From assembly GCF_005503625.1 (NCBI RefSeq), contig NZ_SCMX01000018.1, forward strand, positions 36,225 through 100,224: a DNA stretch of 64,000 bases, read 5' to 3'. Source of the stretch: Cupriavidus sp. 2SB. GTDB taxonomy: Bacteria; Pseudomonadota; Gammaproteobacteria; Burkholderiales; Burkholderiaceae. The notes below the pieces were generated by a model, which saw only the letters and a list, made by a program, of their open reading frames with translations, had not been told where the DNA came from and made no database searches. Positions 8,237-17,058 of this stretch are shown here, piece after piece (position 1 is the first letter of the stretch; the number at the start of each line of letters is the position of its first letter). The translations under genes were made by a program, and so were the position numbers.

Positions 8237-9571
8237 TTACTCTTTTGATGTAATCTGAGATTCACTGTGGGTGGCGCGCGTGGATGGCGCGACGAACACG
8301 GCGCCGCCTTGGCGCAGTACCGCATGGGCTTCACGTTCAAGGGCGTCGCGGTGCTCGGGCGCGGCGATATCGATCATGCGCGAGACGCGCCGCGAAAGAG
8401 GCTGTCCACGCAGGTCCGCCACACCAAACTCCGTCACCACCAATCCCGCATCGGCACGTGAAGTGCTGACCGGACCTGACAGGTTGGCCACAATGCGACT
8501 CTCCGTCTTCGCTCGCGCAGGCAACGCGATGATCGGTACGCCCCCCTGGCTGCGCGCCGCCCCGCGCAGGAAATCGGCAGCGCCGCCGACGGCTCCTACG
8601 TATAGCCCTCCAGCTACCTCGGCATTGATCTGCCCTGTGAGGTCCACTTCAATGGCGGAGTTGATGGCAGTGAATCTTCGGAGGCAACTCAGAACTTCCG
8701 GGTGGTGGGTATAGTCGGTCTCGCGCAACTGCAACGCAGGATTTCGGTGGGCCCACCGCCGCAGGCGCTCGCTGCCCATCAAGATGCCGCCGATGCCAAT
8801 GCCTTCGTCCATGCCCTTACGCGCATTGGTCAGTATCCCTGCCTCGGCCAGTGTCACCACGCCGTCGACCACCGCTCCACTGTGCAGTCCAAGATCGCGA
8901 TGTTCCGTCAAGGCGGCGAGCACCGCATCAGGCAAATTGCCGATGCCTACCTGGAGCGTCGCGCCATCTTCAACGCGTGCCGCAATCAAGCGTGCAATCG
9001 TGCGCTCAATCTCGCCTGGTGCACCTTTTCCGACGTCTGGTATGCCATTCTCTGCTTCCACCAGAAGATCGATCTGATGCGCCTCGAGATACGGGCCGCC
9101 ATAGGTCCACGGCACGTCGGCGTTCACTTCGGCAACAATTACGCGGGCGCGCTCCAAGACTGCCGGCATGTACTCGCGCACTTGGCCCAGGCTGTAGCGG
9201 CCGGCGTTGTCGGGAAACGAGACTTGAATCAGTGCGACGTCGGCCGCGAGCGTGCCGGTCCGGATGAGATCCGGAAGATGGGAATAGTGGCACGGCAAGA
9301 TGTCCAGCACACCGGCTTCGGCCAGCGCCCGGTGCGACCCGCTGGCGGCGTAGCCAAAGAAATCGAATACGTCAGCCATCTGAGGCTGCAAGGTGGGGGC
9401 ATTCCCAATGCCAACGAACACGCGCAAACGTCCGTCCCTGGCAAGTAAGTGACGATGTTGCGCAAATGTGCGAGTAAGCGTCAGGGGCTCCGCTGTCGCT
9501 TGACCCCACCACACTGCATCGCCAGGGCGGATCAAAGCCTCCAGCCGGTCTACCAACGTAATGGCTTCCAT
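8237..9571 (-). CDS. Acetyl-CoA hydrolase/CoA-transferase family enzyme
   Basis: A 444-residue member of the Cat1/4-hydroxybutyrate CoA-transferase family, which moves CoA between acyl groups through a glutamyl thioester. The segment NSAIEVDLTGQINAE contains the catalytic Glu in its expected setting and GIGNLPDAVL is the matching N-domain glycine loop. Start is ATG at 9571, six bases beyond the MaoC stop. In the operon it could activate the starting acid using acetyl- or succinyl-CoA, or recycle CoA from the thiolase product. Substrate is unknown. Confidence 0.9.
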   Translation of the reverse strand: MEAITLVDRLEALIRPGDAVWWGQATAEPLTLTRTFAQHRHLLARDGRLRVFVGIGNAPTLQPQMADVFDFFGYAASGSHRALAEAGVLDILPCHYSHLPDLIRTGTLAADVALIQVSFPDNAGRYSLGQVREYMPAVLERARVIVAEVNADVPWTYGGPYLEAHQIDLLVEAENGIPDVGKGAPGEIERTIARLIAARVEDGATLQVGIGNLPDAVLAALTEHRDLGLHSGAVVDGVVTLAEAGILTNARKGMDEGIGIGGILMGSERLRRWAHRNPALQLRETDYTHHPEVLSCLRRFTAINSAIEVDLTGQINAEVAGGLYVGAVGGAADFLRGAARSQGGVPIIALPARAKTESRIVANLSGPVSTSRADAGLVVTEFGVADLRGQPLSRRVSRMIDIAAPEHRDALEREAHAVLRQGGAVFVAPSTRATHSESQITSKE

Positions 9572-9577
9572 AGCGAC

Positions 9578-10471
9578 TCAGACGAGCTCCGCCCAGCCAT
9601 GGCTCAGCACTATCTTGTCCCGCTCCAGCACGCGCGCGCGCAGGCGGAACTCGAGTGGCTCGCTTTCATCCTTCCAGATTTCGGTAACCAGCGTCTCGCC
9701 GGGAAACACGGGCGCTGCGAACCGAACGTCCAGTCCCCGCAAGCGAGATCCGTCGAAATCAGCGCAATGGCGCAGCAGCGCGGCGGCGACCATCCCGTAA
9801 GTCGCTAGTCCATGAAGGATCGGACGTCCGAACCCCGCGGCGGTGGCGACCACCGGGTCCGCATGCAACGGATTGGGATCGCCCATGAGACGGTAGAGCA
9901 GCGCCGCTTCTGGCCGAATGGCCTGGACGTCGACGATGTCCGGCTCCCTGTCCTCCGGAACGGAAGAAAGCGCTGGCAGTGGCGGGTCACTCGGCTGACC
10001 CGCGCCAACCGTGCTAAATCCGCCGTCGCCCCGCAGGAACGAAACCTGCTGCAATGTCGCCAGCAGTTCGCCATCGATCGACTCCAACCGGCGCTCGGTG
10101 ACCATAATCGCGCCCTTTCCTTCTCCCTTGTCCGTCAAATGCGTGACGCGGTTGTGCCCCACCACAGTGGCCTCCGACGGCAGCGGTCGGTGCACGCGCA
10201 TGCGCTGCTCGCCATGCACCAGACGCAGCCAGTCGATGCCAACATCCGGATCTCGCGCCCAAAATCCCGGATAGCCGAGTACCACCGCCTGCGTCGGGAG
10301 GGTGCAAAGACCACGTGAAGTCCCTTCAAAAACGTAGGGCAGGAGCGATACATCCAGCGGATCGTTGCCCAGACCAAGACTCAGCGCGTACAACATGGTG
10401 TCGCGACCGGTGTAATACGAGCGGATGGTCTGCAACTGCCGCTCTTTGATTTTGGAATAGCTAATGGTCAT
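9578..10471 (-). CDS. MaoC-type double hot-dog enoyl-CoA hydratase
   Basis: A 297-residue protein with two hot-dog folds, as in the hydratase part of peroxisomal multifunctional enzyme 2. The C-terminal fold has the hydratase-2 motif: YRLMGDPNPLHADPV, then GFGRPILHGLATYG, with the catalytic Asp and His in place. It hydrates a 2-enoyl-CoA to the (R)-3-hydroxyacyl-CoA. ATG at 10471 has GGAGACG upstream. It sits between the SDR gene (18 bp upstream) and the CoA-transferase. Together with the SDR, which resembles the human MFE-2 dehydrogenase domain, it suggests an (R)-specific hydration/oxidation pair split over two genes. Confidence 0.88.
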   Translation of the reverse strand: MTISYSKIKERQLQTIRSYYTGRDTMLYALSLGLGNDPLDVSLLPYVFEGTSRGLCTLPTQAVVLGYPGFWARDPDVGIDWLRLVHGEQRMRVHRPLPSEATVVGHNRVTHLTDKGEGKGAIMVTERRLESIDGELLATLQQVSFLRGDGGFSTVGAGQPSDPPLPALSSVPEDREPDIVDVQAIRPEAALLYRLMGDPNPLHADPVVATAAGFGRPILHGLATYGMVAAALLRHCADFDGSRLRGLDVRFAAPVFPGETLVTEIWKDESEPLEFRLRARVLERDKIVLSHGWAELV

Positions 10472-10489
10472 ATGCGTCTCCGGACAGCC

Positions 10490-11404
10490 TTAAACGGGGT
10501 CCCAGCTAAACACATCGGCAGAGCGATCCAGCGGGACGAAGGACGCTTTCAACGCCGGCATTCCATGCTCAATGATGTCCTCCACAGTCCAACCTTCACC
10601 GCGATGAACGGAGCGGAGTGGACGCGGCTGACTCATCAAGAAAAGTTCGTTGTTGCGTACCGTAAAGACCTGCCCGTTCACGTCGCGGGCGGCATCGGAA
10701 AGCAAATACACCGCCAAGGGCGCGATCTTGTTGGGGGTCATTTTCTGGATCTTGGCGACGCGAGCCTGCTGCTCCGCCGTGTCGGTCGGGATCGAGCCGA
10801 CCATGCGACTCCAGGCGAACGGCGCGAGACAGTTGGAACGCACATTGAACTTCAGCATATCCAGAGCGATGCTCTTGGACAACGCAACCAATGCCATCTT
10901 CGATGCGCTGTAGTTGGCCTGCCCCAGATTGCCGACGAGTCCGGAGGTCGATGTCATATGCACGATTGCGCCGCGCTCCTGCTCTTTGAAATGAGTCGCG
11001 GCAGCGCGGCTCACGAAATAGCTTCCATACAAGTGTACCTTGATCACGGCGTCCCACTCGTCCACGCTCATCTTGTGGAAGAAGCGATCTCGCAAAATCC
11101 CGGCGTTGTTGACGACGCCATCAATCTGCCCATAAGTGTCCATGGCACGTTCGACAATCCGCCCGGCGCTGGCGGCGTCCGAAACGCTATCGGTGCTGGC
11201 GACAGCCTCGCCACCAGCATCGCGGATCTCCTGCACCACTTTCGCGGCTGGCCCTGCGTCTATTCCTTCGCCGGTTGTCGACGTACCAATGTCATTGACA
11301 ACCACACGCGCACCCTGAGCTGCTGCGGCAATGGCAATGTCTCGACCGATGCCACCACCCGCGCCCGTTACGACAACGACTTTGTCTTGCATCCACTGCG
11401 CCAT
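10490..11404 (-). CDS. Short-chain dehydrogenase, MFE-2 3-hydroxyacyl-CoA dehydrogenase-like
   Basis: A 304-residue NAD(P)-dependent SDR. The Rossmann loop is VTGAGGGIGRD, followed by NNAGILRD, the catalytic Ser in HMTSTSGL and the canonical YSASK pair. The wording VNDIG, GQIDGVVNNAGILRD and GQANYSASKM is typical of the dehydrogenase half of MFE-2-like proteins, so the likely job is oxidation of an (R)-3-hydroxyacyl-CoA made by the neighbouring MaoC hydratase. ATG at 11404 is chosen (GGGGACTCG just before); the frame is open upstream to 11680, but that extension has no homology pattern. It is the first gene of the leftward acyl-CoA operon and is divergent from the ligase. Confidence 0.92.
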   Translation of the reverse strand: MAQWMQDKVVVVTGAGGGIGRDIAIAAAAQGARVVVNDIGTSTTGEGIDAGPAAKVVQEIRDAGGEAVASTDSVSDAASAGRIVERAMDTYGQIDGVVNNAGILRDRFFHKMSVDEWDAVIKVHLYGSYFVSRAAATHFKEQERGAIVHMTSTSGLVGNLGQANYSASKMALVALSKSIALDMLKFNVRSNCLAPFAWSRMVGSIPTDTAEQQARVAKIQKMTPNKIAPLAVYLLSDAARDVNGQVFTVRNNELFLMSQPRPLRSVHRGEGWTVEDIIEHGMPALKASFVPLDRSADVFSWDPV

Positions 11405-11525
11405 ATCGAGTCCCCATATCTGTTGCCTTAGCCGGGCATCAGAATGGCGCGATTCGCTGCGCTTCGCCATCTGCGAATGCTGATGGTGACCTATGGAGTT
11501 TTCGAACGCGGTTGCACCTCTTGCC

Positions 11526-11540
11526 GCGATGAAGCATCGC
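11526..11540. promoter_or_regulatory. Inverted repeat between divergent SDR and ligase genes
   Basis: GCGATG-AAG-CATCGC is a perfect 6-bp inverted repeat with a 3-bp spacer, in the 233-bp gap between the SDR start (11404) and the ligase start (11638). Its place in a divergent promoter region fits an operator for a local regulator, for example the LysR at 13227 or the AraC-like gene at 5142. No promoter elements were recognised with confidence. Confidence 0.3.
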
Positions 11541-11637
11541 TCTCGCAATGAATGATTCCGTCGTGGCCTAACCCCAGCCACCATGGGTGACAGATCACGC
11601 ACCACGATGTCAGACGCAACCCATTCAGGCGACCAAC

Positions 11638-13152
11638 ATGAAACCGGCCTCCCCGTTTCTACGACTTGATGACATCCCACGGCATTGGGCCTGCGTAGCG
11701 CCCGATCATCCCGCGATCTACCAGGACGGTCGCGTGGTCACCTATGCGGAACTGTGGGATTGCGTGGTGGCTGCGCGCGACTTCCTTCACACAAAAGGGG
11801 TCTCGACAGAGGATCGCGTCCTGATAGTCGCCGAAAACTCACTGGCATTGATTGCTTTGCTGTTTGGCTCGCAATTGCTAACGGCATGGCCGGTCATCGC
11901 AAACGCCCGCCTTGCCCAATCCGAGATCGCCGAAATCAGGGAACACTGCCAGCCGAGCCTGACGCTGTTCACGCACGCCGCATCTCCCGACGCGCTGCGT
12001 CATGGTGTGAGTCACCGCGCTGTCGAAGTGACCCCGCCGGGCCTACCAACCTTCATGGTCAGTACTGCAACCGTAGCCCGCGATCGTTATGCGAGTGAAC
12101 GGAACCCGGACGTGGCCATGTTGGCTTACACCTCGGGAACAACCGGCAAACCGAAGGGTGTCATGCTGACCCATCACGGCCTGCTTCACTTTGCACGGAT
12201 GACTCAGCAAGCCAGACGAATGACGGCCAAAGACATTGTCTATGGTCTGACACCCATGTCCCACATCTTTGGCATCGGGACGGTCCTCCTCGCCACATTC
12301 CATGCCGGGGCCACGTTGTATCTGACGGCTCGATACCAGGCGGAAGACTTGACGGCAGCCCTGGCGGCTGGCGGCATATCCATCCTCCAAGGTATGCCTA
12401 CCCTGTTCAGTCGCATTCTTTCCCAGCAGCAACGGGTCGGCAAGGCAAAGCTGTGCGCACCTCGCCTGCGCTATCTCTATACGGGAGGTGGTCCATTGGA
12501 ACCCTGCCTGAAACGGGCGGTGGAAGCGATGTTCGGCCAAACTTTGCATCATGGCTACGGGACGACCGAATACGCCGGCTCGGCGATCACCACGCGAATA
12601 GACCACCCCCGTGCCGACACGTCGGCAGGTCACATCATAGCCGGGGCGGAAGTGCGCCTTGTCGCTCGGGACGGATCGGCACCGCCGCCCGACAAACCCG
12701 GGGAATTGTGGGTGCGGGGCCCAGGTGTCATGCGCGGTTACTTCCGCGATCCCGAGCTCACCACCGCAACCGTGACGGCCGATGGATGGTTGAAAACCGG
12801 TGACCTCGCTCGCATGGGAGCCGACAACGCCTTGCATATCATGGGGCGCGTCGAGGACGTCGTAGTCCGCGCCGGCGTCCATATCCAGCCTGCAGAGATC
12901 GAAGCGGTTCTAAACGCTCATCCAGCAGTTAGGCTATCCGCCGTCGTGGAGGCCATCCCGCAAGAACTGGTAGCGTTCATCGAGATGCATGACGGTGTGC
13001 CCTTCGATCCGGTTTCTCTGCATCACTACGTCCAGGAATCTCTCCCATCGTACAAGCGCCCTTCGCTGTTCATTCGCTCGATGCTCCTTCCGGTTACCGC
13101 AAGCGGCAAGCTCTTGAAGCGTCATTTGCGCGACGCGCTGAGACAGTCATAG
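11638..13152 (+). CDS. Acyl-CoA ligase (class I adenylate-forming enzyme)
   Basis: A 504-residue ATP-dependent ligase. Motif A3 is YTSGTTGKPKG (about 163-173), A5 is YGTTE (about 306-310), then GELWVRGPGVMRGYF and WLKTGDLARMG (A7) and the C-terminal Lys in TASGKLLKRHL. It activates a carboxylic acid to its acyl-CoA through an acyl-adenylate. ATG at 11638 is preferred; an in-frame GTG at 11587 has no ribosome-binding site. It is transcribed away from the SDR-thiolase operon and is the obvious entry enzyme for it. The overall type is that of long-chain or aromatic acid ligases; exact substrate is unknown. Confidence 0.9.
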   Translation: MKPASPFLRLDDIPRHWACVAPDHPAIYQDGRVVTYAELWDCVVAARDFLHTKGVSTEDRVLIVAENSLALIALLFGSQLLTAWPVIANARLAQSEIAEIREHCQPSLTLFTHAASPDALRHGVSHRAVEVTPPGLPTFMVSTATVARDRYASERNPDVAMLAYTSGTTGKPKGVMLTHHGLLHFARMTQQARRMTAKDIVYGLTPMSHIFGIGTVLLATFHAGATLYLTARYQAEDLTAALAAGGISILQGMPTLFSRILSQQQRVGKAKLCAPRLRYLYTGGGPLEPCLKRAVEAMFGQTLHHGYGTTEYAGSAITTRIDHPRADTSAGHIIAGAEVRLVARDGSAPPPDKPGELWVRGPGVMRGYFRDPELTTATVTADGWLKTGDLARMGADNALHIMGRVEDVVVRAGVHIQPAEIEAVLNAHPAVRLSAVVEAIPQELVAFIEMHDGVPFDPVSLHHYVQESLPSYKRPSLFIRSMLLPVTASGKLLKRHLRDALRQS

Positions 13153-13183
13153 CGATGTACGGGTTGTCAACACAGCAGGACGT

Positions 13184-13203
13184 ACGCACCGGGCTCGGTG
13201 CGT
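13184..13203. terminator. Hairpin between convergent ligase and LysR genes
   Basis: ACGCACCG-GGCT-CGGTGCGT forms a perfect 8-bp stem with a 4-base loop, 31 bp after the ligase stop. Only a weak T-run follows (about 10 bases later), so it may be an inefficient or bidirectional terminator. Confidence 0.45.
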
Positions 13204-13226
13204 GACTCAACGATTTTCGTGATCGC

Positions 13227-14129
13227 TCAGTCTTGGCGCCCTTCGCCATCGGCACTCAGGACGTCTACCAGACGGCGTGCAAAAACTGGCAGTGCGACGC
13301 GGTTGGCCACGCATATCTGCAGGCGGCGCTCCGCCCACGCATCATGGAGTGGCACGATACGGATGCCCATTGCCTTCTCATGACGCATTGCTGTGCTTTT
13401 TGGCAGAATCCCAACGCCAACGTTGGCCTCGATCATCCGGCACGCTGCCTCAAAGTTGCTCACCTGCACACGCCAGCGCAGATCATGATGCATGTCCGTG
13501 GCCGCGCGCTTCAAAAACCCATGGATCGCGGCGGCTTCCGACAGTCCCACATGGTCGAAGCCAAGTGTGTCAGCAAACATCACGCCATCTCGCGCGGCAA
13601 GGGGGTGACTGAGCGCGACGACCAGGACAAGTCGATCCCGTCGATAGGGGATGACCTCAATATCTGCGGCATGGACGTCCCCGGCGACGATGCCAATGTC
13701 CGCCACGCCCTCCTTCACCGAACGTACGATGTCTCCGCTCAATCGCTCCTGCATGTCGATGGTGATCTCCGGATGACTGACCAGGTAACTGCGCAGCACT
13801 GCCGGCAGGTACTCGCTCATTGCCGTCGTATTGGCGAACAGCCGTATATGGCCTCTTAGCCCGGAAGAGAATTCCTGTAGTTCACCACTCAACTGCTCCA
13901 GTTCTCGAATGACACGGCGAGCGTAGGCCACCAACGTTTCGCCCGCGCTTGTCATCGTCACACCCTGATTACTCCGACTCAGGAGCGTAACGCCAATGTA
14001 GTCCTCCAGGTTTCTGATACGGGCACTTGCTGCGGCCAAGGAAATATGTGAGTGCTCGGCGCCTCGGGTAAGGCTGCGAGCTTCCACAACGTTCGAGAAG
14101 AGCTTGAGATCGACCAAGTCGAAGCGCAT
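13227..14129 (-). CDS. LysR-family transcriptional regulator
   Basis: A 300-residue LysR protein. The N-terminal helix-turn-helix reads LKLFSNVVEARSLTRGAEHSHISLAAASARIRNLE (shortened here), followed by the linker helix and a periplasmic-binding-protein-like effector domain from about residue 90. The wing region TLLSRSNQGVTMTSAGE is typical. ATG at 14129 has a strong GGGAGGTG site. It lies between the two acyl-CoA gene clusters and reads in the same direction as the second operon, 107 bp after its last gene. It probably controls one of the clusters in response to an acid or acyl-CoA; which one is not decided by the sequence. Confidence 0.92.
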   Translation of the reverse strand: MRFDLVDLKLFSNVVEARSLTRGAEHSHISLAAASARIRNLEDYIGVTLLSRSNQGVTMTSAGETLVAYARRVIRELEQLSGELQEFSSGLRGHIRLFANTTAMSEYLPAVLRSYLVSHPEITIDMQERLSGDIVRSVKEGVADIGIVAGDVHAADIEVIPYRRDRLVLVVALSHPLAARDGVMFADTLGFDHVGLSEAAAIHGFLKRAATDMHHDLRWRVQVSNFEAACRMIEANVGVGILPKSTAMRHEKAMGIRIVPLHDAWAERRLQICVANRVALPVFARRLVDVLSADGEGRQD

Positions 14130-14175
14130 GATTCACCTCCCACTACTTGGCCGCGCGGAAGCGGCCATCATCGTT

Positions 14176-14220
14176 GGAGCCGCCTGCGCCCCAAGTTATG
14201 AGGCAGTACAGGCGGCCTCC
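14176..14220. terminator. Long GC-rich hairpin after the ene-reductase operon
   Basis: GGAG-C-CGCCTG at 14176-14186 pairs with CAGGCGG-C-CTCC at 14209-14220 to give an 11-pair stem with small bulges. It lies just past the stop of the last gene (14237) of the leftward operon, where a terminator is expected, but no T-run follows on that strand. It could act with Rho or as a 3'-end stabiliser. Confidence 0.35.
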
Positions 14221-14236
14221 GCTCACATGAACGTCC

Positions 14237-15421
14237 TCAGGCAAGCGAGGTGTGTCTGACCGCGTCCACGCGAGGAACGCCCGCCAGCGTGATCTGGGGG
14301 GCTGCGATTGGATCAAAGTCGAACGTGCCCAGATGGGCCCAGGCGGAGTTGTACTGAACCGGCATGCGCGCCGATTCGGCCCGCCCGAGTTGCAGTGCCG
14401 CCCGCATCGGCCAGTAAGGATCCCTCAAGAGCTCCCTTGCCAGCATGACCAAATCTGCCTTGTCCCCCGCCACGATCGCGTCTGCCTGCTCGGCATTGTC
14501 GATCCACCCCACTGCCGCCACGGCAACTTTTGCGCCGGCACGAATGGCTTCCGCACCAGGGACCTGATAACTCGGTCCAACAGGGATCTTCGGGCGCGGC
14601 ACCCCTCCCCCGGAACTCACGTCAATCAGATCCACGCCGTCCTCCTTGAGCCATGCTGCCAGCGTCACGGATTCATCCAGGGTCCAGCCACCTTCGCTCC
14701 AGTCGGTATATGACAGCCGGAACGCCAGCACATGCTCCGCCGGAATCACCGCACGGATCGCTCGTGCAATGTCGCGGGTCAGCCGGCAGCGCGCCTCCAG
14801 CGAACCACCAAATTCGTCATCACGATGATTGGACGCCGCCGACTGGAACGAATGCAACAGGTAGCCATGCGCCGCGTGAACCTCGATCCAGGTGTAGCCA
14901 GCCTCAACCGCTCGCTGCGCCGCAGTGACAAACGCATCGCGGGTCGCTGCGATCGCACTCGCATCCAGAGCTTGAGGCACAGTGAATCCCGCGTCGAACG
15001 GAACCGGACTCGCTCCCTCAGGGATCCATCCGCCTTCGGCTTCTGCAAGGGGACGACCTTGCGTCTGTCCCGGATCGGATTCCCACGGTGGCACGCGTGA
15101 CGCCTTCCGCCCGGCATGGGCAAGCTGAATGCCGGGCACTGCGCCCTGGGACACAATGAACGACACCAGTTCGCGATGCCCTTCGACGTGGGCATCGCTC
15201 CAAATGCCAAGGTCGGATGGCGTGATGCGGCCCTCCGGAACCACCGCGGTGGCCTCAGTCATCACCAGCCCTGCGCCCCCGACCGCGCGCGAGCCGAGAT
15301 GGACCAGATGCCACGGATTCACGAATCCGTCGACAGCGCTGTACTGGCACATTGGCGACACGCCAATTCGGTTGCGCAGTGTGACGCCGCGAACCACAAA
15401 GGCATCAAATATGCTTGCCAT
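14237..15421 (-). CDS. YqjM-like NADPH:flavin ene-reductase (OYE family)
   Basis: A 394-residue FMN-dependent beta/alpha barrel of the Old Yellow Enzyme family, YqjM branch. Visible signatures are NRIGVSPMCQYSA (the Cys that tunes FMN in the YqjM class), IQLAHAGRKAS, WIEVHAAHGYLLHSF and the C-terminal phosphate-binding DLVMLARELLRDPYWP. It reduces activated C=C bonds next to carbonyl or acyl-CoA groups. The start is ATG at 15421, with AAGGAA inside the end of the cupin gene, so the two are coupled. As last gene of the CaiB/ECH operon it may remove a double bond from an unsaturated intermediate, like 2,4-dienoyl-CoA reductase. Confidence 0.9.
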   Translation of the reverse strand: MASIFDAFVVRGVTLRNRIGVSPMCQYSAVDGFVNPWHLVHLGSRAVGGAGLVMTEATAVVPEGRITPSDLGIWSDAHVEGHRELVSFIVSQGAVPGIQLAHAGRKASRVPPWESDPGQTQGRPLAEAEGGWIPEGASPVPFDAGFTVPQALDASAIAATRDAFVTAAQRAVEAGYTWIEVHAAHGYLLHSFQSAASNHRDDEFGGSLEARCRLTRDIARAIRAVIPAEHVLAFRLSYTDWSEGGWTLDESVTLAAWLKEDGVDLIDVSSGGGVPRPKIPVGPSYQVPGAEAIRAGAKVAVAAVGWIDNAEQADAIVAGDKADLVMLARELLRDPYWPMRAALQLGRAESARMPVQYNSAWAHLGTFDFDPIAAPQITLAGVPRVDAVRHTSLA

Positions 15422-15422
15422 A

Positions 15423-15857
15423 TCAATTTCCTTGTTCATGGCTTGACCGCGACTCGGCCAAGAAATATTGCACCTCGAACAGAACACATCCGCCACGGGA
15501 GACGAAAGGTCCATGCGGCGTACCGGGAGGCCTCAACGAGTAACGCAAAGGTGTGTGGCGATCATGCGATGCGCCGATTTCCTGCCGGGCATCCTTGTTC
15601 GACAGGTCTCCGGATATCACTAGAACCTCCTCCCAATATGGATGAACCAAGCTGGCACTCGTTTCCACGCCGGCAGCGAAGCGCACGAGGCGCGTGCGGG
15701 CTCCGCGACGATTTACCTCGTCAAGATCGTCCCGAAGCAGAACTGTCTCCAGGCCCGGAAAGCCCGCCAACGGTCGCCATTGAGTGGCATCGCCCAACTC
15801 GATCATCTCGATCGCGGTACAGTAGTTTTTGTCTTTCATGCGAACGTATGTATTCAT
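15423..15857 (-). CDS. Cupin-domain protein (ChrR-like fold)
   Basis: A 144-residue protein with one cupin fold. The metal-binding motif is degenerate: VHPYWEEVLVISGDLS gives one His and the Glu, and the second motif RPPGTPHGPFVS gives the last His. Its early segment (GFPGLETVLLRDD) and length resemble ChrR-type cupins seen as small accessory proteins in catabolic operons. It is squeezed between CaiB (2 bp gap) and the ene-reductase (the reductase start lies 1 bp beyond its TGA), so it is an integral part of the operon. Function is unknown; a role in lactone or keto-acid handling is only a guess. Confidence 0.75.
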   Translation of the reverse strand: MNTYVRMKDKNYCTAIEMIELGDATQWRPLAGFPGLETVLLRDDLDEVNRRGARTRLVRFAAGVETSASLVHPYWEEVLVISGDLSNKDARQEIGASHDRHTPLRYSLRPPGTPHGPFVSRGGCVLFEVQYFLAESRSSHEQGN

Positions 15858-15859
15858 GG

Positions 15860-17050
15860 TCAGATCACGCCACTCGAACGCAGGCGCGCAATGTCGCTTC
15901 GCGCATAGCCGGCTTCCTCAAGGACTTCCTGGGTATGTTCCCCGCTGCGTGGCGGTCGGGTGTGAATAGTGGCCGGCGTGCGGGAAAGGAGCAGCGGCGC
16001 ACCGACCAGCGGCGCGGCGCGTTGCAGACCGGGGTAATCAGTCCAATGCAGCGCGCGCGAGGCCTTCACAGTCTCGTCAGCCAATGTTTCATTGGGCGAG
16101 TACACGGGTCCCGCTGGAATCTTTGCCTGCTCCAACAAAGACAACACTTCATTGCGGCCGCGTGAGGCACACCACTGTGCCATGATCGCGCTCAGCTCCG
16201 CGCCGTTCTCCCCCCGCCGGATATCGTCAGAGAAGCGCTCCTCGTCCAAGAGATCAGGCCTACCTACCAGCCCCGCCCAGCGCTTGAACAACGCGGGACC
16301 AATCACCTGGACGATGACCCAGCCGTCCTGCGTGCGGAAGAGGTCGGAGGGCCCGGCGACCGGACTGCGGTTGCCAGTAGGCTGACGATCCAGACCAAGC
16401 GTGGCCGCCTCAATCAGCGCCCCGCTCGACAGATTCAGGGCGGTATGCAGGAGTGAACCCTCGACGAGTTGTCCACGACCGCTGGCTCTACGTTCGTAAA
16501 GCGCCATGACGGTACCCAGCGCGCACGAAAGCGCCGTCGAAAAGTCCACGACCGGCACCATGGCCTTGGCCGGTTGATCTGGCAGCCCTCCGAGATGGAC
16601 GGCCCCGCTCATCGCCTGGGCGACCCCGTCAAAGCCCACGCGGTGGGCAACCTCTTCATGCGAGCCAAACGCGCTCGAAGCGGTCAGGATAATGTCCGGT
16701 TTGATCGCGCTGAGCGAAGGATAGTCCAGCCCGAGCGATGCCAGCGTACGCGGCGGCATATTGGCGACGACGACATCGGCGGTCTTGACGAGGGCGCGTA
16801 CAACCTCACGTCCCTCCGCGCGATCGATATCCAGGGTAATCGACCGTTTGTTCCGATTGACCTGCAGAAAGAAGGCCCCCTCCCCTTCTTCCGATACCGG
16901 CATGACAAAGCGGTCCTCACTACCGCCCACGCGGTCGATACGGATGACATCGGCGCCGAAATCGGCCAACAATGCCGCGCAATACGGACCGGCAATGTAG
17001 CGCCCGAAGTCGAGCACGCGAATTCCACTTAACACGCTCGAGTGTGCCAT
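15860..17050 (-). CDS. CaiB/BaiF (class III) CoA-transferase
   Basis: A 396-residue class III CoA-transferase. The start (IRVLDFGRYIAGPYCAALLADFGADVIRI, shortened) is the family's N-terminal signature. The catalytic Asp is expected in VVDFSTAL, and GRGQLVEGSL follows. These enzymes transfer CoA between a donor thioester and a carboxylic acid through an aspartyl-CoA thioester. ATG at 17050 is preferred over the in-frame GTG at 17053 because AGGTGAG lies at the right distance; that site overlaps the stop of the upstream ECH gene. It gives this operon a second means of activating an acid besides the AMP-forming ligase at 18730. Confidence 0.92.
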   Translation of the reverse strand: MAHSSVLSGIRVLDFGRYIAGPYCAALLADFGADVIRIDRVGGSEDRFVMPVSEEGEGAFFLQVNRNKRSITLDIDRAEGREVVRALVKTADVVVANMPPRTLASLGLDYPSLSAIKPDIILTASSAFGSHEEVAHRVGFDGVAQAMSGAVHLGGLPDQPAKAMVPVVDFSTALSCALGTVMALYERRASGRGQLVEGSLLHTALNLSSGALIEAATLGLDRQPTGNRSPVAGPSDLFRTQDGWVIVQVIGPALFKRWAGLVGRPDLLDEERFSDDIRRGENGAELSAIMAQWCASRGRNEVLSLLEQAKIPAGPVYSPNETLADETVKASRALHWTDYPGLQRAAPLVGAPLLLSRTPATIHTRPPRSGEHTQEVLEEAGYARSDIARLRSSGVI

Positions 17051-17058
17051 CACTCACC

